Position numbers and translations under genes: made by a program. From Chromatiales bacterium (lineage in GTDB: Bacteria; Pseudomonadota; Gammaproteobacteria; SZUA-152), in assembly GCA_026999335.1 (NCBI GenBank), contig JALTPW010000229.1, forward strand, positions 1 through 5,177: a stretch of 5,177 nucleotides of DNA, in the 5' to 3' direction. A model generated the notes under the pieces. That model was not told the DNA's origin, did not search any database, and worked only from the letters and a program-made list of their open reading frames with translations. Positions 1 through 4,185 of the stretch are shown here, piece after piece (position 1 is the first letter of the stretch; every line of letters begins with the position of its first letter).

Positions 1-136
1 CCTTGACGGTGCCGGCCATCTGAATCGCGCGCCCGAACAACAGCAACTTTTCCGTCAGTGTCGTTTTACCCGCATCCGGGTGCGAGATGATCGCAAAGCT
101 GCGCCGGCGTTCGGCTTCCTGCTGGATAACTGACAT
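1..136 (-). CDS. prfC: Peptide chain release factor 3 (RF3), N-terminal 45 codons only
   Basis: RF3 is the cytoplasmic translational GTPase that removes RF1 or RF2 from the ribosome after peptide release. The visible product begins MSVIQQEAERRRSFAII and runs into SHPDAGKTTLTEKLLLFG, the P-loop (G1) region at about residues 18-35. The HPD before AGKT and the following FGRAIQMAGTVK segment fit RF3 better than EF-G or other members of the GTPase family. The gene leaves the window on the left, so only about 45 of the usual 525 or so residues are seen. The ATG at 134-136 is the natural start because it gives the expected short leader before the G domain. I see no strong Shine-Dalgarno sequence before it, so initiation may be weak. 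Upstream lies the tRNA-derived repeat at 176-219 that ends the island, so its original upstream neighbour was probably tRNA-Lys. Confidence 0.93.
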   Translation of the reverse strand, partial: MSVIQQEAERRRSFAIISHPDAGKTTLTEKLLLFGRAIQMAGTVK

Positions 137-175
137 GCGGATTGACGGCTCTGGGAGCGATATTGGAAGGGAAAA

Positions 176-219
176 TGATGAGCCGTCCGCGACTCGAACG
201 CGGAACCATCGGATTAAAA
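176..219 (-). repeat. Distal attachment-site copy: 3' fragment of tRNA-Lys
   Basis: These 44 bases match positions 1918-1961, the 3' part of the intact tRNA-Lys from the encoded CCA end to the anticodon loop, with mismatches only at 178, 181 and 204. On the tRNA strand all three are C-to-T changes in this copy. Similarity collapses beyond 219, and nothing like the D-arm or 5' acceptor strand follows, so this is not a second tRNA gene. A tRNA 3' fragment at the far end of an element is what tyrosine recombinases leave when they integrate into a tRNA 3' end. Unlike the other copy it is free to decay. Confidence 0.85.
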
Positions 220-324
220 AGCCTTGGCTCAGTGTTGCCCAATGACTTCACGAGCGGCGGATTATGGGCATTTCCAGCGGATTAATCAAGACTATAGGGC
301 GTGACAGGTAGTAATGCTGAGCAG
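220..324. other. Island end, non-coding, with short GCGGATTA repeats
   Basis: This stretch lies between the distal tRNA fragment and the stop codon of the membrane-protein gene, and I see no gene in it. The octamer GCGGATTA occurs at 257-264 and 277-284, 20 bases apart, and its CGGATTA core is also present in the tRNA fragment at 210-216. Repeats this close to an attachment site could be recombinase arm sites, but that is only inference. No convincing terminator follows the membrane-protein gene. Confidence 0.35.
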
Positions 325-792
325 CTAATGGTCTGGCGATATTCTAAAAATATACTTTGCCACGATCACAAAAATACCCAGCACGTTTACGGTAGTGCCG
401 CCAATGAACGCGAGCAGTACAGAATCCGACAGAGAAAACCCGTCATCTGTCTTCCCGAAACCCTGCAATAACAGCACACCCAGGAGCACAATAAGCCACA
501 CGACAATGAGATAAAATATCTTGTTGGCATACTCTTTGCGTTGCTTAAGATCTAACTTCAGTCCATCAACTTCTGCCGTTTTTCGCGCCAATTCTATAGC
601 ACGCCGCTCTGCGGTATAAATTTGCTTTTCTGCAAGAGTAATTGCATCAGGGGTATCGGAGGCAACCCCATCAGCCCCGGCAGTAATAGCATCGAGGCTA
701 AATTGCCGGCTAGTGGTAAACGCTACCGCCGCTTCGTTGTTTTCAGCCGTCTCTGTCTTCGCACCATCCCCGGATGGCTCTTTTGGGATCAT
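325..792 (-). CDS. Small protein with two C-terminal membrane segments, candidate toxin of a Panacea pair
   Basis: I do not recognise a named family with certainty. The 155-residue product has a polar, probably disordered N-terminus (about 1-50), then a charged helical stretch (about 53-90, rich in E, K and R, possibly coiled coil). Two hydrophobic segments follow, at about 92-110 (FYLIVVWLIVLLGVLLLQG) and 124-148, joined by a short loop with GKTDDGFSLSD. The second segment carries GGTTVNVLGIF and ends in a short polar tail. There is no signal peptide, so the N-terminal 90 residues probably face the cytoplasm. Its ATG overlaps the stop of the Panacea gene by four bases (ATGA), which suggests one transcript and coupled translation. 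Only GGCAGCGG lies before the start as a weak ribosome site. Being encoded directly behind an antitoxin-type domain, it may be the toxin or effector and act on the inner membrane. That role is inferred from context and is not shown by any motif. TAG stop at 325-327. Confidence 0.8.
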   Translation of the reverse strand: MIPKEPSGDGAKTETAENNEAAVAFTTSRQFSLDAITAGADGVASDTPDAITLAEKQIYTAERRAIELARKTAEVDGLKLDLKQRKEYANKIFYLIVVWLIVLLGVLLLQGFGKTDDGFSLSDSVLLAFIGGTTVNVLGIFVIVAKYIFRISPDH

Positions 793-1325
793 CCGCTGCC
801 TGCTGCTTGAGCTGCCGGTTGCGACTGTTCCGCAAGGTGAACGAAAAATGCCCTGATAAGCCCCTGATCGATATCAGTGCCCTTAGGTGCCTTTCCAGTA
901 CCCCACACTGTTTCCCAGGGTGTTCCCGGCAGATGTGTGGCGTTGGAAAGCTGAACCGCTGAATAGCCCCCATAAACGTCCCAAATCTTGTCTAAAAGAG
1001 CTGTCGTTTCAGCATCATCAGGCTTGATTTTCGGAACGACAATACGGAAATCAACGACATCTTCTTCGTTCAGCTCGATCTCAGTTGCTGGATCCTTGAT
1101 GGGTTGGCTGCCGAAACGCTTGAATTCGTGATAGATAGAGCTGATCACCGGCCCGAATTTCCACGCCTCTATCTGCTCGTCAATCAATGGCTTGCCATAA
1201 ATGGCCAAACTCCATCCATGTGCAAAATAGATCAGCTTTTGCAGCTTCATCGGCGTCAAATCCTGCCCCGCACGGGCAGCACGATCAATGAAGTAATTGG
1301 CTATAGCTTTTGATCCATAGACCAT
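789..1325 (-). CDS. Panacea-domain (DUF4065, SocA-like) protein, candidate antitoxin
   Basis: The 178-residue product is nearly all one Panacea domain. Visible signatures are an N-terminal helix (SKAIANYFIDRA, residues 5-16), MKLQKLIYFAHGWSLAIYG (26-44), EAWKFGPVISSIYHEFKRFG (53-72), and a C-terminal LDKIWDVYGGYSAVQLSNAT then HLPGTPW (111-137). Family knowledge: SocA in Caulobacter and the PanA antitoxins carry this domain, which neutralises many unrelated toxins by direct binding. Prophages and islands commonly encode it. The frame stays open upstream to a GTG at 1550, but the extra 75 residues look like nothing known. The ATG at 1325 has AGGG nine bases upstream and puts the domain at the N-terminus, as is usual, so I prefer it. 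The gene overlaps the next by four bases, antitoxin-first order. A tail rich in A, Q and G (about 165-178) is probably flexible. Domain identity is secure; partner and activity are inferred. Confidence 0.9.
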   Translation of the reverse strand: MVYGSKAIANYFIDRAARAGQDLTPMKLQKLIYFAHGWSLAIYGKPLIDEQIEAWKFGPVISSIYHEFKRFGSQPIKDPATEIELNEEDVVDFRIVVPKIKPDDAETTALLDKIWDVYGGYSAVQLSNATHLPGTPWETVWGTGKAPKGTDIDQGLIRAFFVHLAEQSQPAAQAAGSG

Positions 1326-1590
1326 TTCTGTTAACCCTGATTGTAACGCCGCACTGCTTTTCCGTATGGCTGCTGAAAGTCTAGCATATTCTCGACAGCC
1401 GATCTGTGACGTGAGTCCTGGCACAGTGGATATCAAGTCCTGCAACACCCTGCCAGATCGCAGAGTCATTGAGCGATCAGCGCTGTCATCCTCGCTTGCG
1501 GGAAAGACACGGAAACGACAAGTTTTCCGCTTTTCGAGATGCTTTTCCACAAACGTCAGTCGTCACAAACCTTGCAGAACCTGCAATGCA
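1326..1590. other. Gap between integrase remnant and Panacea gene, presumed leader and promoter region
   Basis: I support no gene here, although the minus-strand frame of the Panacea gene stays open to 1550. Two inverted repeats are visible: GATCGC at 1456-1461 with GCGATC at 1473-1478, and CGGAAA at 1510-1515 with TTTCCG at 1524-1529. Either might be an operator for autoregulation, which is common in toxin-antitoxin operons, or the remains of recombinase sites. On the minus strand TATGCT or TAGACT near 1385-1395 could be a -10 box, but no good -35 partner sits at the right distance, so I do not call a promoter. Confidence 0.35.
1335..1338 (-). promoter_or_regulatory. Ribosome binding site that supports the short Panacea start
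   Basis: On the minus strand AGGG lies nine bases before the ATG at 1325. It is modest, but it is the reason for preferring this start over the open frame reaching GTG at 1550. Confidence 0.5.
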
Positions 1591-1780
1591 TCAGCATCGC
1601 TCGTACTTTCTGGCTGTCGGGATCAGGCAAATGAGGCTGGCGATGTTGGCTTCCATTCACCGTGCCCAGGCTTGGGCGGTCTTATTTCGTTTTGAATGTC
1701 TTTGATAGGTAAGGCACTTCGCGGGTGCGAATGTTTGCCTTCCAGCGGGTGCCGCTGGTGTGCCTGGTGAATGTGGCCAT
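1591..1780 (-). pseudogene. Broken N-terminal fragment of a tyrosine recombinase (phage-type integrase)
   Basis: From an ATG at 1778-1780, preceded by a good GGAG site six bases away, the frame reads MATFTRHTSGTRWKANIRTR then EVPYLSKTFKTK and stops at 1682-1684. One frame over, reading continues as TAQAWAR, hits TGA at 1657-1659, and then gives MEANIASL. Together this matches the N-terminal arm-binding domain of phage integrases, with the pattern MAT..R....W.A.IR......SKTF.TK..A.AWAR..E. The gene therefore carries at least one frameshift and one in-frame stop, and it is cut off at about 60 codons. The catalytic domain (R, H-x-x-R, Y) is absent from the window. Its place beside the tRNA 3' end, reading into the island, is where an island integrase belongs. 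The end at 1591 is simply the next stop in the shifted frame. Confidence 0.75.
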
Positions 1781-1895
1781 TGTCGTCTCCAATCAAGCGA
1801 AATCAGACCACATCTCCGACCGTTGCCAGATTTGCAGCCTGCTCGCGAAGTGATTGCAACGCCTGGCCGCCAAGCCCGTCGTTTCTACTGCTGAA

Positions 1896-1911
1896 TCAGC
1901 CATTTGGCTGA
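1896..1911. repeat. Short inverted repeat beside the tRNA 3' end
   Basis: TCAGCCA at 1896-1902 and TGGCTGA at 1905-1911 form seven-base inverted arms around a TT centre, ending six bases outside the encoded CCA of tRNA-Lys. No T-run follows on the minus strand, so it is a poor terminator. It could be a recombination accessory site of the island or a structure affecting tRNA 3' processing. Confidence 0.4.
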
Positions 1912-1917
1912 GGTATT

Positions 1918-1961
1918 TGGTGGGCCGTCCGCGACTCGAACGCGGGACCATCGGATTAAAA
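1918..1961 (-). repeat. Proximal attachment-site copy inside tRNA-Lys
   Basis: This is the 3' half of the functional tRNA-Lys, matching 176-219 at 41 of 44 positions. It keeps the gene intact across the presumed integration point. The crossover lies somewhere between the anticodon loop and the 3' end. Confidence 0.85.
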
Positions 1962-1993
1962 GTCCGGTGCTCTACCAACTGAGCTAACGGCCC
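1918..1993 (-). tRNA. tRNA-Lys, anticodon TTT
   Basis: This 76-base gene folds as a complete cloverleaf. The acceptor stem GGGCCGT pairs perfectly with ACGGCCC, followed by discriminator A and an encoded CCA. The D-stem is GCTC/GAGC, the anticodon loop is CTTTTAA, and the T-arm is CCGCG-TTCGAGT-CGCGG. It decodes AAA and AAG. The outermost anticodon-stem pair (27-43) is C against A instead of a normal pair. A sigma-70 type promoter lies just upstream. The gene serves as the integration target of the island, with its 3' half duplicated at 176-219. Confidence 0.98.
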
Positions 1994-2009
1994 GAAAAAA
2001 GGGACTGCA

Positions 2010-2037
2010 ATAATACCCGAATCGGCCCGAATGACAA
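2010..2037 (-). promoter_or_regulatory. Sigma-70 type promoter of tRNA-Lys
   Basis: On the minus strand TTGTCA (2032-2037) and TATTAT (2010-2015) are separated by 16 bases. Transcription would start about ten bases before the tRNA 5' end at 1993. One mismatch from TTGACA and one from TATAAT make this the best promoter in the window. Confidence 0.7.
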
Positions 2038-2059
2038 GAGGCTGAAGTACACTAAACTA

Positions 2060-2079
2060 CCACCTACTAAAGTAGGTGG
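2060..2079. repeat. End hairpin 1
   Basis: CCACCTAC and GTAGGTGG form eight perfect base pairs around a TAAA loop. No T-run follows on either strand, so it is not a simple terminator. Confidence 0.7.
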
Positions 2080-2091
2080 GTTAGCGCATTC

Positions 2092-2133
2092 GGTGCTGAT
2101 GACTAACGTCATCAACCTCGCACCGTCATCAGC
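2092..2133. repeat. Internal sequence with two competing foldings
   Basis: TGATGAC (2097-2103) can pair with GTCATCA at 2108-2114, a tight hairpin with a TAAC loop that can be extended by GGTGC (2092-2096) with GCACC (2120-2124). Alternatively GCTGATGAC (2095-2103) pairs perfectly over nine bases with GTCATCAGC (2125-2133). Both cannot form at once. This could be transposon DNA structure or a fold in a transcript. Confidence 0.55.
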
Positions 2134-2156
2134 GCGCATGAGTCAAAACATGGAAA

Positions 2157-2188
2157 TCAAAGTCACCGTCTAAAGACGGTGGTTTTGA
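2157..2188. repeat. End hairpin 2, extended stem
   Basis: The core CACCGTC/GACGGTG with a TAAA loop extends outward through two G-T wobbles to TCAAA (2157-2161) with TTTGA (2184-2188), a 14-pair stem. GTCAAAAC at 2142-2149 is also an inverted copy of GTTTTGAC at 2182-2189, so a second pairing is possible. Confidence 0.7.
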
Positions 2189-2205
2189 CCAAGTTAATGG
2201 AAAAT

Positions 2206-2245
2206 AAAAAACCAGCGGCAAACACGTCGGCCGGCGGCCTTTTTT
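2206..2245. terminator. Rho-independent terminator after the YeeE/YedE gene, possibly bidirectional
   Basis: On the minus strand, 16 bases after the transporter stop codon, an imperfect GC-rich stem (CCGGC 2230-2234 against GCTGG 2212-2216, extendable with bulges) runs into six T at 2206-2211. On the plus strand GGCC-GGC-GGCC at 2229-2239 runs into six T at 2240-2245. I see no plus-strand gene that would need it. Confidence 0.55.
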
Positions 2246-2260
2246 ACCAAACAAGTAAGG

Positions 2261-3523
2261 TTACACAGCGTCGAGACTGCGCCACCGCGAAGGCAGGAGT
2301 TTCATGTCCACCAGCGAGGTCACCAGCGCCTTGATGAAAGTGGCCTCCTCTTCATAGACCAGCTTATAGTACTGGATCTTCATGGTCAGCGCACAGCCGA
2401 AAATAATCGAGATCAGCGCAATGAAAGAGCCAATGGCCAGGGTGGAAAAACCCGTGATACCCTGACCAATGGTGCAGCCCATTGCCAGTACACCGCCAAA
2501 ACCCATCAGGATGGCGCCGATAACGTGATTGAAGAAATCCTTGCCGGAGGCAAACCACTCGAAACGAAAACTGCGGGAAAGCAAAGACCAAAAAAACGAA
2601 CCAACCATAACACCGATCAACGCCATGACACCAAACGTCAGATAGGCGCTGTTGAAGCCGCCACTGACATAGCCCAGCGTCTGCCCCATGGGGTTGATAA
2701 AGGTAAATGACTGTGGACTGAGAGGACGGGTATCCGCCGGTTTCCCCTCATCGGTTTCCGCCAGAAAATCCCACTGTTGGGCAAATTCGCGCAGCGAATA
2801 GATATCACCATCGACATCCAGTTTGATATTGCTGGAGACATACCAGGCACCGAGCACCGCCAGCCCCACCAGCAGACCGGCGAACAGATTATCAAAATTT
2901 TTGCGGAAATCCGCCGACTTGAAAATGAATACCAGCAGCGCGACGGCAATAAGACCACCGATCACAAGCCGCGCCATCACTGCATTATCCGGATTGGCCA
3001 GGGTACCGAGATCCTGGGCGCTGCCCATATCCACGGCCAGTGGTCGAATCCAGTCGAAAAACAGCAGAGACATCAAGGTCTGATCGGAATCCGGAAACGG
3101 GTTGATCATGAAATAGGCGATCACGGCAATGATCAGTAACACCACAATAGATTTGAGATTTCCCCCGCCAATCCGGATCAGCACCTTGTTGCCACAACCA
3201 CTCGCCAGGGTCATGCCGATGCCGAACATCACGCCGCCAAGCAGATTCTCAGCCCAGATCAACAGCGGTGAACGATAGGGAGGGAAGGCCGCATCCGGGT
3301 TCGCCATGCCCATGCTTTCCAACACGATAACGCCGACCAGGGCCACGGTCGCGGCCAGCACCCAGGCACGAAAACGTCCCAGATCGCCGATATTGACCCA
3401 GTCGGAAACAGCGCCCATGGTACAAAAGTTGGTCTTGTTCACAACAACACCCAGCACCAGAGCAATGGCAAACGTAGACCATAGCAAGACCGACTGAGCC
3501 TCAACAAAGCTTTCAAACGTCAT
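2261..3523 (-). CDS. YeeE/YedE-family membrane transporter, likely for thiosulfate or another sulfur compound
   Basis: The 420-residue inner-membrane protein carries the two pseudo-repeated Cys motifs of the YeeE/YedE (Sulf_transp) family: GMTLASGCGNK with Cys110 and GGVLAMGCTIGQG with Cys350. TNFCTMGAVSDW (Cys34) lies near the N-terminus and Cys377 in a late membrane segment. In the relative TsuA, conserved Cys residues line a path that passes thiosulfate through the membrane. Hydrophobic segments lie at about 12-28, 52-70, 86-108, 124-141, 183-201, 212-231, 292-315, 332-350 and 360-380. A soluble insertion at 232-290 and the length exceed the short single-domain members. The frame opens at a GTG at 3541, but AGGAG seven bases before the ATG at 3521-3523 decides for that start. 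It appears to be a single-gene unit between two terminators, and no TusA-like partner is in the window. Family is firm; substrate is inferred. Confidence 0.9.
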   Translation of the reverse strand: MTFESFVEAQSVLLWSTFAIALVLGVVVNKTNFCTMGAVSDWVNIGDLGRFRAWVLAATVALVGVIVLESMGMANPDAAFPPYRSPLLIWAENLLGGVMFGIGMTLASGCGNKVLIRIGGGNLKSIVVLLIIAVIAYFMINPFPDSDQTLMSLLFFDWIRPLAVDMGSAQDLGTLANPDNAVMARLVIGGLIAVALLVFIFKSADFRKNFDNLFAGLLVGLAVLGAWYVSSNIKLDVDGDIYSLREFAQQWDFLAETDEGKPADTRPLSPQSFTFINPMGQTLGYVSGGFNSAYLTFGVMALIGVMVGSFFWSLLSRSFRFEWFASGKDFFNHVIGAILMGFGGVLAMGCTIGQGITGFSTLAIGSFIALISIIFGCALTMKIQYYKLVYEEEATFIKALVTSLVDMKLLPSRWRSLDAV

Positions 3524-3530
3524 ATGCCTT

Positions 3531-3535
3531 CTCCT
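3531..3535 (-). promoter_or_regulatory. Ribosome binding site that sets the YeeE/YedE start
   Basis: AGGAG on the minus strand, seven bases before the ATG at 3523. It lies inside the longer frame that begins with GTG at 3541, so that longer start can be discarded. Confidence 0.8.
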
Positions 3536-3602
3536 GTTCACCCTCGATTCTTATTGTTATTCTGGCTTGACAGCCGGGTAAGGATCCGTGAAATCAGACA
3601 TG

Positions 3603-3631
3603 ATTATCGGCAATAACATCAGCAACTAAAA
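3603..3631 (-). promoter_or_regulatory. Weak candidate promoter of the YeeE/YedE gene
   Basis: The gap at 3536-3678 is AT-rich and must hold the transporter promoter, because the rplQ terminator precedes it. GATAAT (3603-3608) is a fair -10 box, but the element 17 bases upstream (TTTTAG, 3626-3631) is a poor -35. Other AT-rich boxes such as TATAGA near 3640 are possible, so an activator may be involved. Confidence 0.25.
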
Positions 3632-3678
3632 TCAAATTTTTCTATATCCATATTCAATAAGATCAAATTTCCCCGCTC

Positions 3679-3704
3679 AAAAAAAAACCGGGCAAGGCCC
3701 GGTT
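3679..3704 (-). terminator. Rho-independent terminator of the rpoA-rplQ operon
   Basis: On the minus strand AACCGGGC pairs perfectly over eight bases with GCCCGGTT around a three-base CTT loop, and the stem runs directly into an uninterrupted T-run. It starts 24 bases after the rplQ stop codon and closes the ribosomal-protein operon. Confidence 0.92.
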
Positions 3705-3728
3705 CTTCAGATGTGATAAAGAAACAAC

Positions 3729-4136
3729 CTATTCTTCTGTTTTTACCGTTTCTTCGTCGTCCTCGACGTCCTCTTCCTGAGGGCGATCAACCAGCTCAAC
3801 AAATGCCATCGGGGCATTGTCGCCGGCGCGATAACCACACTTAAGGATACGGATATAGCCACCGGGGCGCTCCTTGTAACGGGGCGCAATCTCGACGAAC
3901 AACTTGCCGACCATCTCTTTGTCTCGGATACGGGCGAAGACAACACGGCGATTGGCCAGCGAGTCAGTCTTGGCACGCGTAATCAGCGGCTCTGCAACAC
4001 CACGCAGCTCCTTGGCCTTGGGCAGCGTGGTTCTGATGATTTCATGGCGAAACAGCGAGCAGGCCATATTCTTAAACATGGCTTTGCGATGACTGCTGTT
4101 TCGGTTTAACTGTCGACCTGATTGACGATGACGCAT
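3729..4136 (-). CDS. rplQ: 50S ribosomal protein L17
   Basis: L17 is an assembly protein of the large ribosomal subunit. The 135-residue product starts MRHRQSGRQLNRNSSHRKA and contains HEIIRTTLPKAKELR (31-45), EPLITRAKTD (49-58), ANRRVVFARIRD (61-72) and GGYIRILKCGYRAGDNAPMA (92-111). These match the gammaproteobacterial protein almost throughout. It is slightly longer than the 127-residue E. coli form because of a very acidic tail (EEDVEDDEETVKTEE). The frame is open further upstream into rpoA, but the ATG at 4136 has AAGGAAG five bases before it and gives the conserved N-terminus. It follows rpoA by 49 bases and ends before a strong terminator, so it is the last gene of the alpha operon. 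Confidence 0.98.
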   Translation of the reverse strand: MRHRQSGRQLNRNSSHRKAMFKNMACSLFRHEIIRTTLPKAKELRGVAEPLITRAKTDSLANRRVVFARIRDKEMVGKLFVEIAPRYKERPGGYIRILKCGYRAGDNAPMAFVELVDRPQEEDVEDDEETVKTEE

Positions 4137-4185
4137 AACAACTTCCTTAATAAAACCTTGCTGTGGCTGGCAGGATCCCGAAAGA

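Larger units (their letters stand above)
176..1961. mobile_element. Miniature tRNA-Lys integrated island with dead integrase and Panacea cargo
   Basis: The element is bounded by direct repeats at 176-219 and 1918-1961, giving a net insertion of 1742 bases. In order from the tRNA it holds an untranslated stretch, a broken integrase start (1591-1780), a presumed regulatory gap, a Panacea-domain gene (789-1325) and a two-membrane-segment gene (325-792). Integrase beside the tRNA 3' end, cargo behind it, and a tRNA fragment at the far side is the classic layout of a tRNA-targeted genomic island. It is far smaller than a normal island. Either most of it has been deleted, or it was a small satellite-like element. 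It should be immobile unless an integrase is supplied in trans. Confidence 0.8.
2060..2189. mobile_element. Short non-autonomous element with IS200/IS605-like end hairpins
   Basis: The stretch is framed by two hairpins of the same design, CACC-N3-TAAA-N3-GGTG, at 2060-2079 and 2164-2181. The stem bases differ between them but stay paired (TAC/GTA against GTC/GAC). Single-strand transposons of the IS200/IS605 and TnpB-bearing groups carry such subterminal hairpins and no terminal inverted repeats, and their short derivatives keep only the ends. No transposase or TnpB reading frame is present. True tips cannot be fixed because these elements make no target duplication. Alternatively these could be an intergenic repeat family of another kind. 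Confidence 0.5.

Noticed and set aside
176..251. Second tRNA-Lys gene at the left
   Set aside because: Only the 3' part from the anticodon loop to the CCA end is present, and the sequence beyond 219 cannot form the D-arm or acceptor strand.
1326..1550. N-terminal extension of the Panacea gene to a GTG at 1550
   Set aside because: The 75 extra residues have no recognisable domain and precede a complete Panacea domain. A better start with a ribosome site lies at 1325.
1366..1705. Plus-strand reading frames across the island gap
   Set aside because: They overlap the integrase remnant on the opposite strand, lack good ribosome sites and show no domain. They look like chance open frames.
2060..2189. 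CRISPR array or ordinary terminators
   Set aside because: There are only two hairpins, with no regularly spaced identical repeats and no spacers. No proper T-run follows either stem.
2364..3139. Several frames inside the transporter gene on both strands
   Set aside because: All lie within the YeeE/YedE coding region, whose motifs and membrane pattern are unambiguous.
3524..3541. GTG start of the YeeE/YedE gene at 3541
   Set aside because: The added codons read through the AGGAG ribosome site that serves the ATG at 3523, so this segment is leader.
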